From Nepenthes gracilis (lineage: Eukaryota; Streptophyta; Magnoliopsida; Caryophyllales; Nepenthaceae): a stretch of DNA of 64,000 bases. The translations under genes and the position numbers were made by a program. Every line of letters starts with the position of its first letter. Position 1 is the stretch's first letter. Below are positions 1 through 12,275 of the stretch, piece by piece. The notes below the pieces were generated by a model. The model searched no databases. It was not told the origin of the DNA and saw only the letters and a program-made list of their open reading frames with translations. The DNA lies in the NCBI GenBank assembly GCA_033239525.1, contig BSYO01000008.1, positions 14,058,830-14,122,829 of the forward strand, written 5' to 3'.

Positions 1-528
1 TGTGCTAGATTGTTAATTAATTCCCTTCTCTCTTGGACTTATACTTGTCCCCTTGGAGATACAGTCATTTGGTATTTCAATTAATCGGTAAATTCAATTA
101 GCAATTTTTTTCTAGAATTGGTCAGTGCACCCGGCGGGTCATTGGATTGACCTTTGATGCTAACATCAGTTCCATGAAGGTCTCAACAACTCTAGTTTCT
201 GATATTCCATGACAATTCCGAATGCTAATTTAGTACTAGATCTTTTAAATCAGACTTGAAAACTTTTATCACTCACAGGATCATTTTGTGAAACGGATTC
301 AATTTTATGGGTACCATCTGCCAGCTGTTACAAGTTGATAGGGTTTCCAATATTCCTATTTGAGTCAAATGGATAGTTTAGTGGCCACTAGATGAGGTTG
401 GGGTCATGAAGTCCTCCACGCCTAAGAGAATTGGATGACAGTGCATTAAACGCACCTCTTTCCCTTAGGAAGGAGTCCTTTTCCCCTCACTGACACGTGA
501 CCTCCCTAATTGGCTTTCACCCCAACGG
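1..528. other. Unassigned intergenic DNA
   Basis: No open frame, repeat boundary or motif that I can assign. The segment ends where the TGTTGG terminus of the adjacent LTR begins. A weak local resemblance to about 4470-4515 (GTTGATAGGG followed later by ATTCCTATTTGA) may be chance or an old shared repeat. Confidence 0.5.
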
Positions 529-1669
529 TGTTGGCGTAGAAAGGGAGTGACCGAACAATAATACACAATCATATACACAGAAGAGTAAAATAAGAAGAAA
601 AATAAAACACCAAAATTTACATGGAAACCCTATCATAAACCGAAGGAAAAAAAATTACGAGACACTTAATTCACAAACAGATCCACTATATGAGATTGGT
701 TATACAACCCACACGGCTACACAAGTCTAAGAGGCGAAAACGAAGAACAGGGTATAAGTATACAAAGAACTCACACTTCGTTTTTTACTCACTGCTTTCA
801 ATTTTCTTCCACTATTTCTCTCCTCTTTCTCATACACTTGGATACTTTCACCATTTACAATATGTATATATATATTGTTGATCTGTCGAATATTTTATTC
901 CCTATAAAATATGTCCCTGCCAACAATATAAAGATACTCTATACAAACGGCGCTTAGAGATCACGCATATCCTCCTAAGATCATGCATACTCAGAAAATC
1001 TTCTGAGCTAGCATCATGGGCCCTACTGAATTCTCTGATGGACGGTCAATCATCCATTGACCGGATTCTCTTCCAAGTCATTCCTCCATCAGAATACTCG
1101 GGCAATTTCATACCGGTGACAGTACCGGTAAATTCTTGCGCCTTCATTTGCCTCCTTTTGCCGGTCAGCGCATTGACCAGCAAAATGCACCAAGGCTTCC
1201 GCGCTCCTCCATTTGTAACCTTGGCCATCCGCAAGCCCATTTTGCTCCTTGGCCGGTCAACACGTTAGCCAACATTTTGCCATCGTTGCCGATCAACCCG
1301 TTAACTGATAGTTTCTACTCCAAAGGTTTCCTTACTCCATCAGTCGTCTGCCTTCTTGCTTCCTTGGCTACTTTGTCCGGTCAACTTATTGATCCGCCAA
1401 TTTGCCTCAAAGGTTCTGTGGCTTCTGCTAGCCACGCTCCTTCAGTTGTCCTTCAACTTTAGCCGGTCAACTTTCGTTGACCGACACTTTGCCTTCCTTC
1501 AACCGGCCATCTACCTCTCTTAACTAGTCAACTTATTGACCAACCTTTTGCCTTTCAGCCGATCAACCTCTGCTGACCTCTGAAATAAACTCCATCATTT
1601 GCTCTCCAAAATTTCTCCGATAACGAACCAATTTGTTGAATACCCACAAGGGAGTAACCAACCTCAACA
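529..1669 (-). repeat. 3' LTR of the minus-strand Copia derivative
   Basis: It aligns along its length with 3223-4393: the AGAAAGG start, the CACGGAGGAG-like block, AAATTTACATGGAAACC, and the GGTCAAC-rich half. It is bounded by TGTTGG at 529 and CTCAACA at 1669. The right half contains many CCGGTCAAC or TTGACCGG words, in both orientations. The small open frames here are by-products of this sequence and are not called as genes. Confidence 0.85.
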
Positions 1670-1869
1670 AACTTCCTATCACGACCTAGTAGGAGAAACC
1701 TGCGCCTTTTCTCGGCGACCGTCATCGACTGCCTTTCGACAGCTTCCCATCAATTGGGATTCCGGCGTTAGCCTCTACAAGCCTGAATGACACCTTCCAT
1801 CGCTCATCTGAACCTGGAATAATCTCACTCCCCTTCAGCTCCTTCACCATAGTTGTATCATTCTCTCTT

Positions 1870-2985
1870 ACATTTCACCATGGCAATCTACTCCTACCAC
1901 ATTGACTAATGCCCTCTTTGATCACTTTGGCACTTTTCTTAGCAACACAAGCTTTCATCAGGTACCGCACTGATCTTCTACTTTTCCTTGTAATAATTGA
2001 GGCATCTTTGGTAGGTTTCCACTGACCACCACCAAACGCCCGTCTGAAACCTTCTTCATCAAGTTTTCCAATTGAAATCACATTCAACCTTAGATTTGGG
2101 GCATGTCACACGCCCTTCAACATGAGCTTATTTGCGTTGCTTGTCCTCAAGCAAATATCCCCTATGCTAACAACCCTCGACAAGCCATCATTACCCATTT
2201 TCAACACCCTGCGGCCAACGGGCGTGTAACTCGTGAAGTGGGACTTTCTCGATGTCGCATGGTGTGAGGCCCCACTGTCCATCACCTAACTCATCTTCTG
2301 ACACGGCAGGCTCCATGCTTTTCTTGTGTGGACAACCAGGAGGTCTCCATAGAAAGAAAAAGTCTCCTGATCATCTGCCTGATCTGGTCTCTCCACATGT
2401 TTGTTTCTGTCCTCCTTTTACTGCCATTTCTACGGGTAGTCCCGTTTTATGCAGCCTTTCTTACCATAGAGAAGCAACTCCTCTCCTCAAACTTGCTACG
2501 GCTATGGTCCTCTCCATTTTGCCACCTCCGTCTCGTTTCCTTGATTTTCCTCATCCTCGACTGTAGGTTGCCACTAGCAGACTCGACTGAGAGTTTGAGG
2601 CCTTACCGCTTTTCCTTCGCCTTGACTCGTTTATAAGTAGGGAAGCTATGACCTCATCCAATCTCATCATATTCTTCCCAAACAGTAACATCGTGACAAT
2701 ATGATCGTACGAGGCCGGTAAGGATGCTAGCAACACCAACGCTTTGTCTTCCTCCTCGATCTCCTCATTAATGGCTGACATCTACGTCACTATCTGATTG
2801 AACTCGTCTAAATGCTTCTCAAAACGCTCACCTTCTGACAACCGCAAGCCATAGAATTGCTTTTTTATATGCAGTCTGGTTGTCAAGGACTTAAATTTAT
2901 ACCGATTTTGTAACTTCTCCCAGACCTCCGCCGGGTCTGTCAGACCAAGGACCTCTTGGAACTTATTATCCCTATGACACAACTT
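1870..2985 (-). pseudogene. Copia gag-protease remnant
   Basis: Read right to left. Positions 2982-2551 encode a gag (UBN2-type) fragment with VWEKLQNRYKFKS, then LLASLPASYDHIV. A protease fragment with the catalytic motif VMDSGASHHATS lies at about 2285-2250. A GAG-pre-integrase entry with NVISIGKLDEEGF lies near 2087-2045. Stops and frameshifts separate the pieces, for example a TGA just before the ISIGKL segment. Coding similarity stops near 1875, and the rest of pol is missing. Intact Copia polyproteins exceed 1,200 residues; fewer than about 370 codons remain. The domain calls are from recognised motifs, and the lineage is probably Tork/Tnt1-like. Confidence 0.8.
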
Positions 2986-3208
2986 GATAGTATAATTAAT
3001 AAGATCCCTCCTATCTTACCACTCATTCTCTATCAAGTTCTCCGACTTCTCCTCCCTTTTTCGAAGAGCTTTTACTGTCCCTTTTTAGGTAAAAATATTC
3101 CTTACCTTTTCCTACCAAAAGATGAAATTATTTTGCCCATTAAACTACTCCACACTGAACGGCATTTTCTTTAATGACGACGCCATCCAACGGACCATTT
3201 ATAACTAG

Positions 3209-3221
3209 TGTTTGATACCAC
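3209..3221 (-). other. Primer-binding site, initiator tRNA-Met type
   Basis: On the minus strand the bases directly inside the 5' LTR read AGTGGTATCAAACAC. TGGTATCA is the standard start of the plant retroelement site complementary to the 3' end of tRNA-iMet. Its position fixes the element's orientation. Confidence 0.8.
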
Positions 3222-3222
3222 T

Positions 3223-4393
3223 TGTTGGCGCAGAAAGAGGGTGGCTGGACAACAATGCATAGAATCACACACACGGAGGAGTGAAAGAAAAAGAAAAATA
3301 GAACACTAAGATTTACGTGGAAACCCCTTCACAAACCGAAAGAAAAAAATCATGGAACACTTAATCCACAAACAGATCCACTATATAAGATTGGTAATAC
3401 AACTCACACAGCTATACAAACAAACCCAAGAGGCGAAAACGAAGAACAGAGTATAAGTATACAAAGAACTCACACTTTATTTTTCACTCCCTGCTCTCAA
3501 TTTTCTTCCACTCTTTCTTTCCTCTTTCTCATACACTTGGATACTTTCACCGTTTACAGTATACGTATATATATTATTGATTTGTTGAATATTCTATTCT
3601 CGATAAAATCTGTCCTTACTAACAATATAAAGATGCTCTAAACAAACGACGCTCAGAGATTGTGCATATCCTCCTAAGATCACACATGCTTAGAAATCTT
3701 CTAAGCTGGCACAATGGGCCCTACTGGATTCTCTGATGGATGGTCAATCATCCATTGAGTGGATTCTCCTCCAAGCCATTCCTCCATCAGAATCCTCGGG
3801 CGATTCCATATTGGTGACTCTACCAGTAAATTCTCGCGCCTTCATTTGCCTCCTTTTGCCGGTCAGTGCAATGACCGGTAAAATGCACCAAGGCTTCCAC
3901 GCTCCTCCATTTGCAACATTGGCCGTCCGCAAGTCCATTTTGCTCCTTGGCCGGTCAACAGGTTGAACGACCTTTTGCCATCATTGTCGATCAACCCGTT
4001 GGCCGATATTTTTTGCATCAAAGGCTTCCTTACTTCATCAGTCATCTGCCTTCTTGGTTCCTTGGCTACTTTGGCCGGTCAACTCATTGATTTGCCAATT
4101 TGCCTCAAAAGTTTCACGGCTTCTGCCAGCCATGCTCCTTCAGCCGTCCTTCAACTTAAGCCGGTTAACCTCTGTTGACTGGCACTTTGCCTTCCTTCAA
4201 CTGGCCATCTACCTCTCTTAGCTGGTCAACTTATTGATCGACTTTTTGCCTTTCAATCGGTCAACAAAGGTTAACTGACTAATGTTCTCCGGACTTCTCT
4301 TTGGCAAATACGCTCCATTATTTGCTCTTTGAAAATTCTCCGATGATGAACAAATTTGTTGGGTTACCCATAAGGGATTGACCAACCCCAACA
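3223..4393 (-). repeat. 5' LTR of the minus-strand Copia derivative, with W-box cluster
   Basis: The partner of 529-1669. In transcriptional (minus) orientation, the first 650 bases, 4393 down to about 3740, hold repeated TTGACC or TTGACT words. Examples are near 4377, 4256, 4221, 4160, 4075 and 3951. They lie upstream of a TATA-like AT run at about 3565-3580. TTGAC(C/T) is the core W-box bound by plant WRKY factors. That this LTR is stress or defence responsive is an inference from motif density only. Confidence 0.8.
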
Positions 4394-4749
4394 AATAGTT
4401 CGTCTACTTTGAATTCTAATGCATATTATTTTGAGGAACAAGCAATCACTAAGTTAGGGCACATCATTCTAGTTGATAGGGATGCACTATTTTGGTACAA
4501 CATTCCTATTTGAAACACATCATTTTGCCTCCTGTTCCGATGCTTGCCTTTTTTAACTTATTAGACACCCTCATTGTGGATGAAATTTTATGCTTCTAAA
4601 TCTGCAAGTCTAATGAAATTTTGAGCTCTCGACTTCCTCCCCTCCTTCTCCATGGTGCTGCATTGTGTTGAGGGTTCTAACAGTTGGGGTGGCACTAACA
4701 TTCCCATTGTCATGACCCTCACCAATATTATAGCCATTTACCATAAGTA
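4394..4749. other. Unassigned DNA between two Copia elements
   Basis: No gene or repeat recognised. Removing the next element (4755-13146) joins this stretch to 13152 through the duplicated GGACA, so the two were contiguous before that insertion. Confidence 0.5.
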
Positions 4750-4754
4750 GGACA

Positions 4755-5781
4755 TGTTAGAATCACTCCAGTGTACGAAAATGTGGGACTGCAATTTGCC
4801 GGAGTGGTAAATTTCGGAGCAAAATTTGCCGGAGATGAAAATCCCATAGTGAATTTTCTAGAAAGAGAAAATTCCAAAGTAAATTTCCGAAGAGGAAAAT
4901 TCCAGAGTGAATTTTTCGGAGAGAAAAAAATTTGGAATAAATTTCTAAAGAGGAAAATTCCATAGTGAATTTCTCGGAGAGGAAAATTCTGGGGTGAAAT
5001 TTTCCATAGAGGGAGTGAATTTTTTGGAGAGGAAAATTTTGGAGTGAAGAGAGGGCAAAATTGGCCAATTTGCCGCAAAATGGCCGAATGGTTGGTAGGT
5101 ATGCTTTTGGCCAGTTTGGTTGGATTTCCTGGAATGGATGGAAATTCTAGAATGCAATTAGCCGGTTTAAGGAGTTAAGGATTGAAGACTCTAAAGAAAG
5201 AGTTCGAGGTCTTGGTCAACGCCTGAAAACTGTAACCGGAAAGTTAATTACCTACAATATCTGCTCAATCAGTTTCTTCAGAAAGGAAGTTGACTCCCAG
5301 AGCGACACCCGATTGGTTGAGAAGGCCAACTCCTCCCAACAGAGTGATGATTAGCAAGTTGGTAACAAGTTTTGTACACACGCAACCTTCCTATTGAGTA
5401 GACAGTGTCCGGCCAAAATTTGTATATATATACGCATGCTGGGCATATAAGCATAAGTGTGTGAAGAGAAATGAGAAAAGAAAAATGTAAGAGAGAATAA
5501 GGAGTAGTCAGATTTACTCTTGTATTCTTGCTATTGTTTTGTTCTCAACTTTTTGAGAGGCTTATACAGCCAGAAATGGTTTTTGTAGCCACATTCATAG
5601 TGAAATTTGCTTAGTAGACTAAATGTCCCATGATTTTTCTCTCTTATTTTAAAAGATGATTTTTTACATAAAAATTTGGTATATTGCTCTCTTTCTCACA
5701 TTCCTCCATCGTGTGTGTGTTTTGTGCATTCATTCCTATCTTGTGTTGTCTGACCGACCATTATCCCAATTTTTTCCAACA
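4755..5781 (+). repeat. 5' LTR of Copia element
   Basis: A 1,027-bp LTR bounded by TGTTAG and CCAACA. It matches 12276-13146 from the ACTCCAGTGT start through GGCAGGTATGCTTTTGG to the end. A TATA-rich run, GTATATATATACGCATGC, lies at about 5417-5434 and is shared with the 3' copy. It is about 155 bp longer than the 3' LTR because of an expanded tandem array (4792-5046). Confidence 0.9.
4792..5046 (+). repeat. Tandem array of about 30-35-bp units in 5' LTR
   Basis: Imperfect units resembling GGAGAGGAAAATTCCAGAGTG followed by AATTT are repeated about seven or eight times. The matching part of the 3' LTR (about 12316-12400) holds about three. The array opens long minus-strand frames that are artefacts of the repeat and not genes. 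Confidence 0.85.
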
Positions 5782-5783
5782 AA

Positions 5784-5794
5784 TGGTATCAAAG
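5784..5794 (+). other. Primer-binding site, initiator tRNA-Met type
   Basis: TGGTATCAAAG lies two bases after the CCAACA end of the 5' LTR and matches the plant tRNA-iMet primer site. Confidence 0.85.
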
Positions 5795-5828
5795 ATATAG
5801 TACTTTGTGCCGATTTTGAACGCTGCTG

Positions 5829-6728
5829 ATGGAGGTGGGAAGCAAAATGATTTGCTTAAACGGCACCAATACTGACACTTGGCAAAGCAAAATGTCAGAT
5901 CTATTGCTTGTCAAGTCAATGTATCTTCCGATGCTCACCACTCAAAAGCCTTAGGTGAAATTGGAAGAGGAATGGTCTCTTGAGAACAGCCAGGTGTGCG
6001 GTTATATACAATAGTTTGTAGATGATAATATGTATAACTACATTAGAAGTGAAACAAATGCCAAAGTGCCGTGGGAGAAGTTGGAGATACTCTATGCCTC
6101 CAAAACTGGCAACAACAAGATTTATTACCTAATGAAACTGATGTAGATGCAGTTCAAGGATAGTTTATCCGTTGCAGATCACTTGAATGAGTTTCAAGAA
6201 TGTGTGGACTAGTTGAATGGCATGGATATTAAATTTGAGGACGAAGTGTTAGGCCTGTGACTCCTAACAACCCTGCTAGACTCATGGTAGGTAATTTGAA
6301 TTACCATTGCTAACACTACTCAAAATGGCATTGTGACGCTGAAGATGGCCAAAGAAGTTGCGCTGAGCAAAGAAATGAGACAGTGGTTACAAGGGACATC
6401 TATCTCTTAGCACTCCAAGGTGCTCGTGACTAAGTCACGGAGAAGGAGCAAAAGCCGCGGTCCAAAGTTTGGAGAAAATGGCTGAAGCAAATCCAAGTTA
6501 AGGTTTCAAAACATAGAATGTTATTATTGTGAAAAGAAGGGCCACATTAAGAAGTATTGTTACAAGTAAAAGCATGAGAACGCAGAAAAGGAGAATAATC
6601 GTGAAAACTAACAAGATGAGAAAAAGACATTGGTCTCAATTGTTATTGAAGGTGATCTCCTTTTGACTTATGAAGTAGATGACGTTGTAAACCTGGCCGA
6701 GTAAGAGACTAACTGGGTAGTGGATTAT
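5829..6728 (+). pseudogene. Copia gag and start of protease, disrupted
   Basis: ATG at 5829 opens MEVGSKMICLNGTNTDTW, the usual Tnt1-like gag start, 35 bases after the primer-binding site. A UBN2-type gag core follows (YASKTGNNKIYYLMKLM, VADHLNEFQECV). A complete CCHC zinc knuckle CYYCEKKGHIKKYC lies at about 6518-6562. The protease entry NWVV then D is cut near 6728 by the inserted solo LTR and resumes at about 9218. In-frame stops occur throughout, for example TAG after KLM and TGA after VLGL. The capsid protein would package the element RNA; this copy cannot make it intact. Confidence 0.88.
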
Positions 6729-9217
6729 GATGTACCGTATTTCTAACCAAAAATTTGACAGAGTTTTGACTGAAATACGGATGTTGGCCAAATACAAAAC
6801 CTGTATAACAATCTTGTACATCAAATATACAATCTCAACAATACCAAAAATCCCTCAATATCAACCCAATGACATCCAAATAACACAACAAATTAACACA
6901 GGATCCTAAAGACTGCCATAATCATTCTGTGGCTCCAATGTTATGTCTCCAGACACAACATCGGACACAGGAAGATGTCACTAGGTGCCTGAAACCAACC
7001 ATAAAAACCTACAAAAGTATAAATATCCATCGATACAGCGGAAGCTATACTGTGGATATTTTCTTATCATCAACATCATCATATGTATACATTCGTGAAT
7101 AAAATCCAATAGAAATACAGAAATAATCCTACCAGAAAATATAAGACTGTAAAACTAAGTCCATAAGATTTTCTTCGAATCTAACCGACTCAAATCCTCT
7201 ACCCTGCCTCAGTGGGTACATCTCATGCTCATCTAGAGAGAGAAAAACAGCAATAGTGAGAAGTAAGGCACATACATATATATATCAAAAGATATGTATA
7301 ATTTCATATTCAATATATAATAATGTATATATGAAAGACAGAGGTACACGTGAGATTATAATTTATGAGTTAAAAAGGAATGTTTTCATGATTCGTTCCA
7401 TATTTCTTTGGTTCATCTCCTTGTCATTTTCTTAATTATCAGTTCATTACTGAAAACTGATTTTGTTTAGGGACCGAAACTAGTAGGTCTTACTAACCAA
7501 AAGAGCAGTCGGTCGCTACCTAGATTGTATTTAATCTACACAATTTAAGGCCGATGTCCTCTTATTCTCGACCCAGAGGGGGCCCATCTGCATATAAACC
7601 TTATAGACGGGGTTATAATCATAGGCTACGAGCAGCATTCATAATAGAAAATGACCTTCCACTATAATATACTAATGCATGCTAAGAAACATCACTCGCT
7701 ATAAAACATAGCATAGGATACATGGCTAGAGTAATCATTGAGTTTGCACTGTAATATTTACGGCATGTCAAAGTTTATTATCCGTAATTCTCAGTCCAAG
7801 TTCTTAGTTCCTTATTTCTTTAGGGAATTCTGCTATTAAGCATATAATTTTTCGTTCCCACTCTACTAGAGAATATTTCGTAATTCAATCAGTTCTTCAT
7901 TCTGGAGAACAATTTATAGGTCCATCACTTAATTACATAATTCTCTCTATCATTAGATTTCCTTTTCCATCAACATATTTCGACGCAGATTTTCATATTT
8001 TCTCATGAGCTTGGGTTCTCATGCGATCATAGTTCATGCATAATTCTTCTTTGGAGCTTGGGGGATTTAAGAATTCATTCTTATTTCATGCCAAATAAAA
8101 TTATATGACTTCTGATCGATAATCCTTTCATAATTGGTTCATGACATGATTTTCGAAACATATTTAATTAATATTTTCATAATATATGTATAAATATTCA
8201 TTAGAGTTATAATAAATAAGGAACTCTTACCACCGTAGGCCGAACATAATTTTAAAGCGTCCGGATATCAAATACCTTCCCAAAAGTCTGCTATATAATT
8301 TCTAAAGCTAAGATTATGCATGAATTACGGTTAATTTGGATAAAGCCCAAAAGGGGCGCAGGTTAGGGTTCCGGTGAGTATAAAACCCTACGAAACTACC
8401 AATTCGAGCACCCAATTAATAAATTGACATGATCATGGTGCGGGTAACAATATTCTATGGCCAATTTATACATAAATTTTAATTTAATTGGTGAACTCCT
8501 CTGGGGCGTGGGTTTAGGGTTCCGTGTCCGAAAATGGGACAAAGCTACTAAATTGGGCAAGGAATTCACATATTTGCTTGCCCAAGTCATGAGTAACAAT
8601 TATCTAAGATCAAATCATGTATAAAATTCAGAATAAATGGTGAAATGAGTCCAGGCGCAGGTTAGGGTTCTGGGTTGCGAAAAAGAACTCAAATCTTGAC
8701 ATTCGGATATGAAATCGATGTTTTTCCATAATTAGGTCATGGATAATATAATATATAAATTTATTCGAGTATTGGAACGAGGTTTCTGAAAAAAGAGAAT
8801 AAAAGTACAAAAAAATAAAAGAGAAAAATATGAGTGCACTTGTCTTGACCTGATCTATTACTTCTCTAACTGGCTCAAGCTCGAAATCAGACTTGGAAAT
8901 CTCAGATTCCCCCTTCCCTCTCTTCTCTTCCTCCTTCTGTCTCTCTTCTCCCTGGAATTGCACAAAAAATTGCTAAGGGAAAATTTATTGGCCGCTTAAA
9001 TCACAGGCTGGCATTGCGCGCCTCGATCCAGTGCTCTTCCGGGCACTGTCCCCCAAGTTTGGGCACCCGCGGCGTTGTCTCGGGCACTCTACAGGCCAAC
9101 TCTACCGATCTAACCCACAATCCCAAAATTTAATTTTTCCAAATGTATTAAGCCTAATCTTAATCACATTAACTTAATTATCCGTATTTACGATGTTTGG
9201 GGACCGGTACATTCCAT
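6729..9217 (-). mobile_element. Solo Gypsy LTR inserted in the Copia protease
   Basis: A stretch of about 2.49 kb interrupts the Copia protease between the VVD and GTSIHVTS codons. Its reverse complement is homologous over most of its length to the Gypsy LTRs at 34631-37088 and 39892-42297. Shared parts include GGAATGTACCGG near the start, repeated GGAACCCTAACC-GCGCCCC blocks, the GAGATCGAG-like purine leader, and CAAAACTCTGTCA near the end. No internal domain is present, so it is a solo LTR left by recombination between two LTRs. The flanks GATTA and GATAT are an imperfect target duplication, so the exact ends are uncertain by a few bases. Confidence 0.87.
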
Positions 9218-12200
9218 AGATATTGGTACATCCATCCACGTCACATCTTGAAGAGGAATCTTTATATCTTACACTACAGGTGACTTTGGAGTACTGAAGA
9301 TGAGAAATATGGAGACATCTAGAGTTGTTGGCTGCGGTGACGTATCCCTCATCACCAACAATGTAACCCGACTACTTTTGAGGAACGTCTGATACATTTC
9401 TGATATTCAAATGAATATTATCTCAGTGGGTAAACTTGATGATGATGGCTTTTGCAACGTCATCTGTAAAGGAGCATACAAACAGACCAGATGGTCTCTA
9501 GTAGTTACCCAAGGGAGAAAGATATCTAGTCTTTATATGTTGTAGGTCTCTGCTGAGGTAGGAGAAGTCAATATTGCTAGTGGTGTGGATTCTTCTGATT
9601 TGTGATACTGACGGTTGGGCCACATGAGTGAGAAAGGGATGAGTCATCTAGCTAGGAAGGATCTCATGCCTAACATGAAGGAGGACGGGTTGAGGACTTA
9701 TCCTCATTATATGGTGGGGAAGCAGAGGTGAGCCTCTTTCCGAGGAGACTCATCCTCTAAAAAGGCCAAAATGCTTAAACTTGTACGCACCCACATCTGC
9801 AGGCTATTCAAAGAGAAGTCCTTTAGAGGAGCACAATATTTTATCTCGTTTAGTGATGATTGCTTAAGAAACTTGTGGGTTTACCCACTTAAGACTAATA
9901 TCAAATCCTCAAAACATTTAAACATTATCACACTCTAGTTGAACGACAGACAGGAAGGAAGTTGAAGTGCGTCTAAAGTGACAATAGTAGTGAGTATATT
10001 GGGGTATTTGATGTCTACTATTGGTCTCATGGCATTCGGTATCAGAAAATGCTATCAAAGACGTCACAATTGAATGGCGTGGTTGAGTGGATAAACCACA
10101 CATTGATGGAGAGGGTCAGGTGCCTGCTGTCTGAAGCAAAACTCCCAGGATCCTTTTGGGTAGAAGTATTGAGGACGACGGCCTATATTATCAATAGGTC
10201 ATCCAGTAGACCATTAAATGGTAAAGTCTCGGAGAAGATGTAGACTGTAAGGAGCCATCCTATGATCATATTTGGGTATTTGGTTATAAGGCCTTTGTTC
10301 ATATCCTGAAGGATAAGAGGATTAAGTTGGAGTCAAAGACCATGCAATGCGTCTTTCTGGGCTACGAAAAAGATGAAATAGGATTTAAATTTTATGACCG
10401 ATTGAAAGAAAACTTGTCCTATCAGGGACGTGATCTTTGTCAAAAGAGAGACCATTGAAGATATTTACAAAGAGAAGGGATTGTCTGATATCAGTCGGAT
10501 AGATAAGATTGGTACTGATGTTGTCCGACCGGCACACAGTGAGAATAATGCCCCAGAAGTGGCTAAGCAAGACGACGAAGAGGAAGATAACCTCACTCCT
10601 CAGCTGACCGAGGAAGTTATTATTCAACATTCCTCAAGGGACTGACGGTGTTTTGTCTGTTTGTCTGCCAGTGAGTATGTGTTACTCACTGATGGAGGTG
10701 AACCTGAAAGCTTTAGGGAATCCATGGAGGATGAGCACAAAAAAAATGATTGGAAGCCATGAAGGATGAGATATGTTTATTGTATGAGAACCATACATTC
10801 GAATTGGTTAAACTATCGAAGGGAAAGAGAGCCATAAAAGATAAATGGGTCTTTAGGTTGAAGACCGAGAAAAATACCTCTCAACTGAGGTATAAATTAA
10901 GGTTGGAGGTGAAGGGCTTCAATCAGTGCAAAGGGGTTGACTTTGATAAAATTTTTACTCCTATTGTAAAAATATCCCCTATACGTGTGGTGTTTAGTTT
11001 GGCTACTATCCTTGATTTGGAGGCGGAGCAACTTGATGTCCAGACAACATTCCTCCACAGTGACTTTGAGAAAAAAATTTATATGAAGCAACCGAAGAAA
11101 TTTCAGGTCAATGGGAAAGAAGGACTGGTATGTTGTCTGAAAAAAGCCTATATGAACTGAACAAGCTCCCTGCCAATGATACAAAAATTTCGAGTCTGTT
11201 ATGGTGGATTAATACTATCGAAAGACTACTTCTGACCATTGCGTATTTGTTCAAAGGTTTTCAGAAGATTACTTTGTCATCATTCTCCTCTATATGGACG
11301 ATATGCTGATCGTCGGACGAAATGGTACATGGATCAAGGAGTTGAAGCAGCAACTTGGGCAGTCATTTGTCATGAAGGACTTGGGGCCGGCGAAGTAGAT
11401 TCCAGGTATCTGAATATTTTATGACCGTAAGAATAAGAAACTCTAGCTATCCCAAGAAAATTATGTTAAGAAAATACTTCAATGGTTTAAGATGGAGAAG
11501 TCCAAACCAGTAAGCATCCCACCGGCCAACAATTTTAGATTGAGCAGTAGGTAGGGTCCGACTGTGAATATTGAAAAACTACCATGAGAAATGTGCCCTA
11601 CTCCTTAGTAGTAGGGAGTTTGATATATGCTATGGTGAGCACGAGGCTAGACATTGCACATGTAGTTGGCACTATTAGCAAATTTCTCACAAATCCTGGA
11701 AAGGAACTGGCTTACTGTAAAGTGAATTTTGAGATATCTCTGAGGGATTTCAAAAATGTGTCTGTATTTTAGAAGTAAGAAGCTCCAGTTAATTGGTTAT
11801 ACAGACGTAGACATGGCTGGAGATGTTGACTCCCGAAAGTCTACTTCGGGATATTTAGTCAAGTTTACCGGAGGGACAGTCTCCTGACAGTCTAAACTAC
11901 AAAGTGCGTTGCTCTCTCTACCACAAAGTCAGAATTTATTGCAGTCACAGAAGCTAACAAGGATATGTTGTAGATGAAAAAGTTCATTCAAGAATTGGAT
12001 CTCAGACAGGAGAAGTATGTGGTATTTTGTGACAGCCAAAGTGTCATATATTTGTATAAGAACTCCTTATTCCATTCAAGATTGAAACATATTGGTATTT
12101 GATATCATTGGGTGAAAGATATTGTTGATGAAGGATTTTGTCACTGAAAAAGGTCCGAATTAAAGAAAATAGGTCAGATACGTTGATCAAAGTATTGACC

Positions 12201-12250
12201 GAGGGAATGTTTGAAACTTGCTGTGAAACAGTTGGTCTAACTGATTTGGT
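9218..12250 (+). pseudogene. Copia pol remnant: protease end, integrase, reverse transcriptase, RNase H
   Basis: Protease resumes at 9226 (GTSIHVTS). The GAG-pre-integrase region follows (ISVGKLDDDGF near 9424; RLGHMSEKGMSHLARKDL near 9610). The integrase core is at 9780-10240, with SDDCLRNLWVYPL and then LNGVVEWINHTLMERVRC. The reverse transcriptase is at about 10690-11330, with [25 protein letters not shown] and the active-site box LYMDDMLIVG at about 11287-11317. RNase H is at 11640-12230, with YTDVDMAGDVDSRKSTSGY. The domains would copy and integrate element DNA. At least ten stops and several frameshifts show it is dead. Confidence 0.88.
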
Positions 12251-12275
12251 TCCCACACAGTCGTGAGTGAAAGTT

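Larger units (their letters stand above)
529..4393 (-). mobile_element. Copia LTR retrotransposon, internal-deletion derivative
   Basis: Two direct LTRs of about 1.15 kb (529-1669 and 3223-4393), each bounded by TGTTGG and CCAACA, enclose only 1.55 kb of internal DNA. The internal part reads on the minus strand as gag and aspartic protease, so the 5' LTR is the right-hand one. Integrase, reverse transcriptase and RNase H are absent, so the element could move only with proteins from elsewhere. The flanking pentamers AACGG (524-528) and AATAG (4394-4398) match at only three positions, so the target duplication is doubtful or eroded. Confidence 0.85.

Noticed and set aside
1038..1790. Several 60-108-residue frames, with counterparts at 3736-4178
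   Set aside because: They lie in the W-box-rich LTR sequence on both strands, and the two LTR copies do not preserve the same frames.
4728..5157. Overlapping minus-strand frames of about 70-116 residues with FSSPKNSLWNFPL-like repeats
   Set aside because: They arise from the AT-rich tandem array in a Copia 5' LTR. The 3' LTR copy has fewer units and no such frame.
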